NCBI GenBank assembly: GCA_904063045.1
Contig: CAJFCJ010000106.1
Location: 1 to 29,392, forward strand
From: Dimorphilus gyrociliatus
Lineage: Eukaryota; Annelida; Polychaeta; Dinophilidae
Direction of reading: 5' to 3'
DNA: 29,392 bases
In this document: piece by piece, positions 27,162-29,392 of the stretch
Layout: every line of letters begins with the position of its first letter
Numbering within the stretch: position 1 is the first letter of the stretch
Made by a program: the position numbers and the translations under genes
The notes under the pieces: model-generated
Database searches by the model: none
What the model was told of the DNA's origin: nothing
What the model saw: only the letters and a program-made list of their open reading frames with translations

Positions 27162-28039
27162 TTTGTTAGATGGATACCACTATGTAACTAATAAAGGAAC
27201 AAAGAACATTGAAAAGATGGATGTCAAAATACTTACATCTTACTTAATACCAGATGCTGATGAGACAGACTATTGTAATGCCCTGCTTGGTCAATTTATA
27301 AGTTTGCAAGTTAAAACAGTACTGGTTCTCTCGAACACTTTTAAATGGTTTATTTAACGCAGAATACTAAAGGAAATAACAATATCAATGTTCAATAGCA
27401 GAGCAAATAGTTTGTAATAGCAGATTGCCAAATTACTAAACTGTCTTCCTATGCTGAGGAGTAGAAAGCTAACTAAATTACAACTTGGCTAAACTTTAAC
27501 TGGTAATTAAATATGAACCTTACAGATGACTAACCAAGTCTGTGTTTGACCAAATGTTATTGTATATTAGCCTTCTTAAATGTTGAACCTTGAAAGATCC
27601 TGTTTCTAAAGATAAATATGAAATAGACAGTTTGGCAACTGTAAAGTGATGATTGGATATCAGAGGCAAGCCTCAAAGTATATAAACTCTCACTGTTCTC
27701 TGATACAATAATGATTATGGGTCTGGACTCCTCAATGAAGTCAGAGTTGGCCATATGCGTACATAGGAAGGAACATAGAACTGAATCTAGGTCTTCCTGT
27801 GCTACATCTTATGAAAGGCAGCTAACTGATTACTATACCTGCGGGTACTTGAACAGGTTACAATCTAATTTGTGTGGAACATTATGACGAACACTAGTAA
27901 AAGTCAAAGGCAGTCACACACTAAAGAGGCTTGCAGTGTGTGTGCAATATGAGGGTTGCCATTCTATACTGATTGTGCTAATCTCTAACCCAAAGATAAC
28001 CCTAATCTACTGTTTAATAATAAAATTCATAGAATGCTT
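27162..28039. other. Stretch without a supported gene
   Basis: It contains a 67-codon frame (27154-27357) with no recognisable motif and no splice context, and otherwise mixed-composition DNA. A taaccctaatct telomere-like motif occurs near 27999-28012. Nothing else can be supported. Confidence 0.5.
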
Positions 28040-28048
28040 GTAGAAAAG

Positions 28049-28254
28049 GGGGTCAACAGAAAACGTCCACAAATGAGAAATTGAAGACAAAACTTTGGAT
28101 TGAGAAATGGTTAGGCAAAAGAAAACAGCAACTGATTTGTATTAAGGAGGGTCTCCTCTGAGGGTTAGGGGTAATGGAAAAGGTTAGGTACAGTTAAGGG
28201 CTAGGTTAGGGTTAGGGTAAAAGCACTCATTTGTGGACGTTTTCTGTCATATCC
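28049..28254. mobile_element. 206-bp MITE-like element with 22-bp inverted repeats and 9-bp target duplications
   Basis: The 22 bases acagaaaacgtccacaaatg plus ag at 28056-28077 recur as an exact inverted repeat at 28226-28247. Outside these, gtagaaaag occurs at 28040-28048 and 28255-28263 as a 9-bp direct duplication. The outermost 6-7 bases of the two ends agree only in part (both begin GG). There is no coding capacity. Size, inverted ends and a 9-bp duplication suit a non-autonomous DNA transposon of Mutator or Merlin type. Its right half holds several ggttaggg-like motifs (about 28160-28220). Confidence 0.8.
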
Positions 28255-28332
28255 GTAGAAAAGGTGTCTAATCATTTGTTATGAGTTTATTTACAAATAT
28301 CATCAACAGAGTACACATTAGCTAAAACTGGC

Positions 28333-29378
28333 TTAGCAACTCTCTGGATAAACAGGACTGTTTGGTAAATTTTCTCCTGAAGAGGCATTGATCTTTGATC
28401 CTGTAATATTCATTCCAGTTTCATCATTTGCAAGAAAAAATGCTATTGCAGCAATTTCATCACTGTTGGCAAGCCTTCCCAATAGTGAACGACTTTCTTC
28501 AAATTGAAAAAATTTATCACTTTCTTCCTTGTTTTTAACATAGCCAGAAGAAAGGTAAATTTCTGTTTTAACAGGTCCAGGAAGTATAGCATTCACTCTA
28601 ACTTTACCATCTTTTCCATAATCTATTTAAAATACAAAGATAATGTTTTATACTGTTTAATTTTGAACATTAAGGATAAAATCAGTGGTTAGGACAAAAA
28701 CTTTTTCCTACCCTAATCCTAATTGAAAGTGTTACTAACCTTTTGCAGCCAGTTCTGTTGCTATATTCATTCCTGCTTTTGCAACTACATAAGGAGAGAG
28801 GTCAGAAGTCTGGAGAATAGAAAGATGACTGTTAAAGATATGATATTATAACGTATTTGAAATATATACAGGAGTCAATTCAGATGCACAGCTGGTGATA
28901 TTAATAATGTTTCCTTGAGTCTTCTTTAGAAAAGGATAAGCTAATTGCATAAACTTGATTGGTGCTCTTGTATGTATTCTATACATAGCATCAAAATCCT
29001 CTATATCTGCTTCAGTAAAATGCTTTGCTATACCATAACCAGCATTGTTAACCAAGACATCTATTCTTTCAAATTTATTGATAGTCTTCTTGAAAACATT
29101 CTCAATTTGGCTATCAACTAATACATCACATGACTGGATAAGAATCTGTCGGAAGAGAAATGATACTGCATTCTTAAATTCAAATTACATTTGTATAAAA
29201 CACTAGCATCTTCCTCCTTTAAACCTTGCTTGCAGCATAGCTGTGCGGTTTCTTCTAATTTATGCACTCGCCTTCCTAATATTACCAATTTATATCTGTG
29301 TTTGGCAAACTTTATAGCAATAGAATGTCCAATTCCACTACCAGCGCCTGTAATGATTGCTACCTTTAATGGTTCCAT
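28333..29378 (-). CDS. Short-chain dehydrogenase/reductase (SDR), four exons, complete
   Basis: Exons on the minus strand: 29378-29202, 29145-28870, 28809-28740, 28622-28333. All introns are GT-AG and phases agree, giving 270 residues, the usual SDR length. Met at 29378 starts MEPLKVAIITGAGSGIG, containing the nucleotide-binding TGxxxGxG. DVLVNNAGYG supplies the NNAG motif, and SPYVVAKAGMNIATEL supplies the catalytic Tyr-x-x-x-Lys, with Ser/Thr just before exon 3. RVNAILPGPVKTE is the typical post-catalytic segment. Arg-Arg soon after the Gly motif (LGRRVHKLEE) favours NADP(H). The substrate cannot be told; FabG-like or other classical cytosolic SDRs are possible. The exon 1 donor (agt|gtttta) is weak but is the only one that keeps frame. 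A TTAGGG-like fragment lies in intron 3 (about 28711-28722). Confidence 0.9.
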
Positions 29379-29392
29379 GATCAATCTTTGAA

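Noticed and set aside
27760-27860. A tRNA-derived SINE-like stretch (aggtcttcctgtgctacatc)
   Set aside because: No clear A and B boxes together, no tail and no second copy in the window.
1-29392. CRISPR arrays, operons, tRNA or rRNA genes
   Set aside because: None seen; gene structure is eukaryotic throughout.

Overview
The window is metazoan nuclear DNA, AT-rich, with genes built from many exons separated by introns of mostly 45-120 bp. Short TTAGGG-type (CCCTAA) telomere-like runs recur in introns, in intergenic DNA and once inside an exon. That repeat argues against insects (TTAGG) and nematodes (TTAGGC). A small-intron invertebrate, perhaps a lophotrochozoan, fits best, but the species cannot be fixed from this sequence.

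Left half (1-14718): a nest of one Ty3/gypsy-type, env-bearing (errantivirus-like) LTR retrotransposon family. Bases 1-2776 hold a decayed, plus-strand copy A (gag/protease remnant joined to env). It is fused tail to tail, through a junction with a 21-bp direct duplication, to minus-strand copy B. Copy B runs right to left: LTR (10173-11108), tRNA-Ser-type primer binding site, gag, protease, acidic repeat-rich spacer, then one 1700-codon frame holding RT, RNase H, integrase and Env. Copy B shares its LTR with copy C (11109-14415; integrase remnant plus complete Env), and C is bounded on the right by a truncated LTR (14416-14718). B and C form a tandem LTR-internal-LTR-internal array and differ at only about eleven of roughly 3 kb of shared positions, so they are young. 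Gag, protease and spacer of B carry about five frameshifts, while the RT-to-Env frame is intact.

Middle (15074-23506): a 20-exon plus-strand gene that I could assemble with consistent splice phases into about 1875 residues. It appears to be a class A, LGR/relaxin-receptor/GRL101-like GPCR with an unusually long ectodomain. The order is SRCR-like domain, two tandem copies of an unrecognised ~210-residue Cys module each followed by an SRCR-like domain, a C-type-lectin-like domain, about five LDLa repeats, leucine-rich repeats, seven transmembrane helices and a cytoplasmic tail. Large GA and CT tracts fill its two biggest introns.

Right part: a secreted fucolectin-like (F5/8 type C/FTP) gene (24109-25403), broken by a frameshift and by a telomere-repeat insertion flanked by a 15-bp duplication. 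It abuts a solo LTR of the same retroelement family (25404-26338) and an older LTR remnant (to 26548). Then come a decayed RING-finger fragment, a stretch with no clear gene, a 206-bp inverted-repeat element with 9-bp flanking duplications and telomere-like filling (28049-28254), and a complete four-exon short-chain dehydrogenase gene on the minus strand (29378-28333).

The most notable observations are the receptor architecture, the telomere-repeat insertion with its target duplication, and an intron made largely of telomere-like repeat in one of two duplicated receptor modules but absent from the other.
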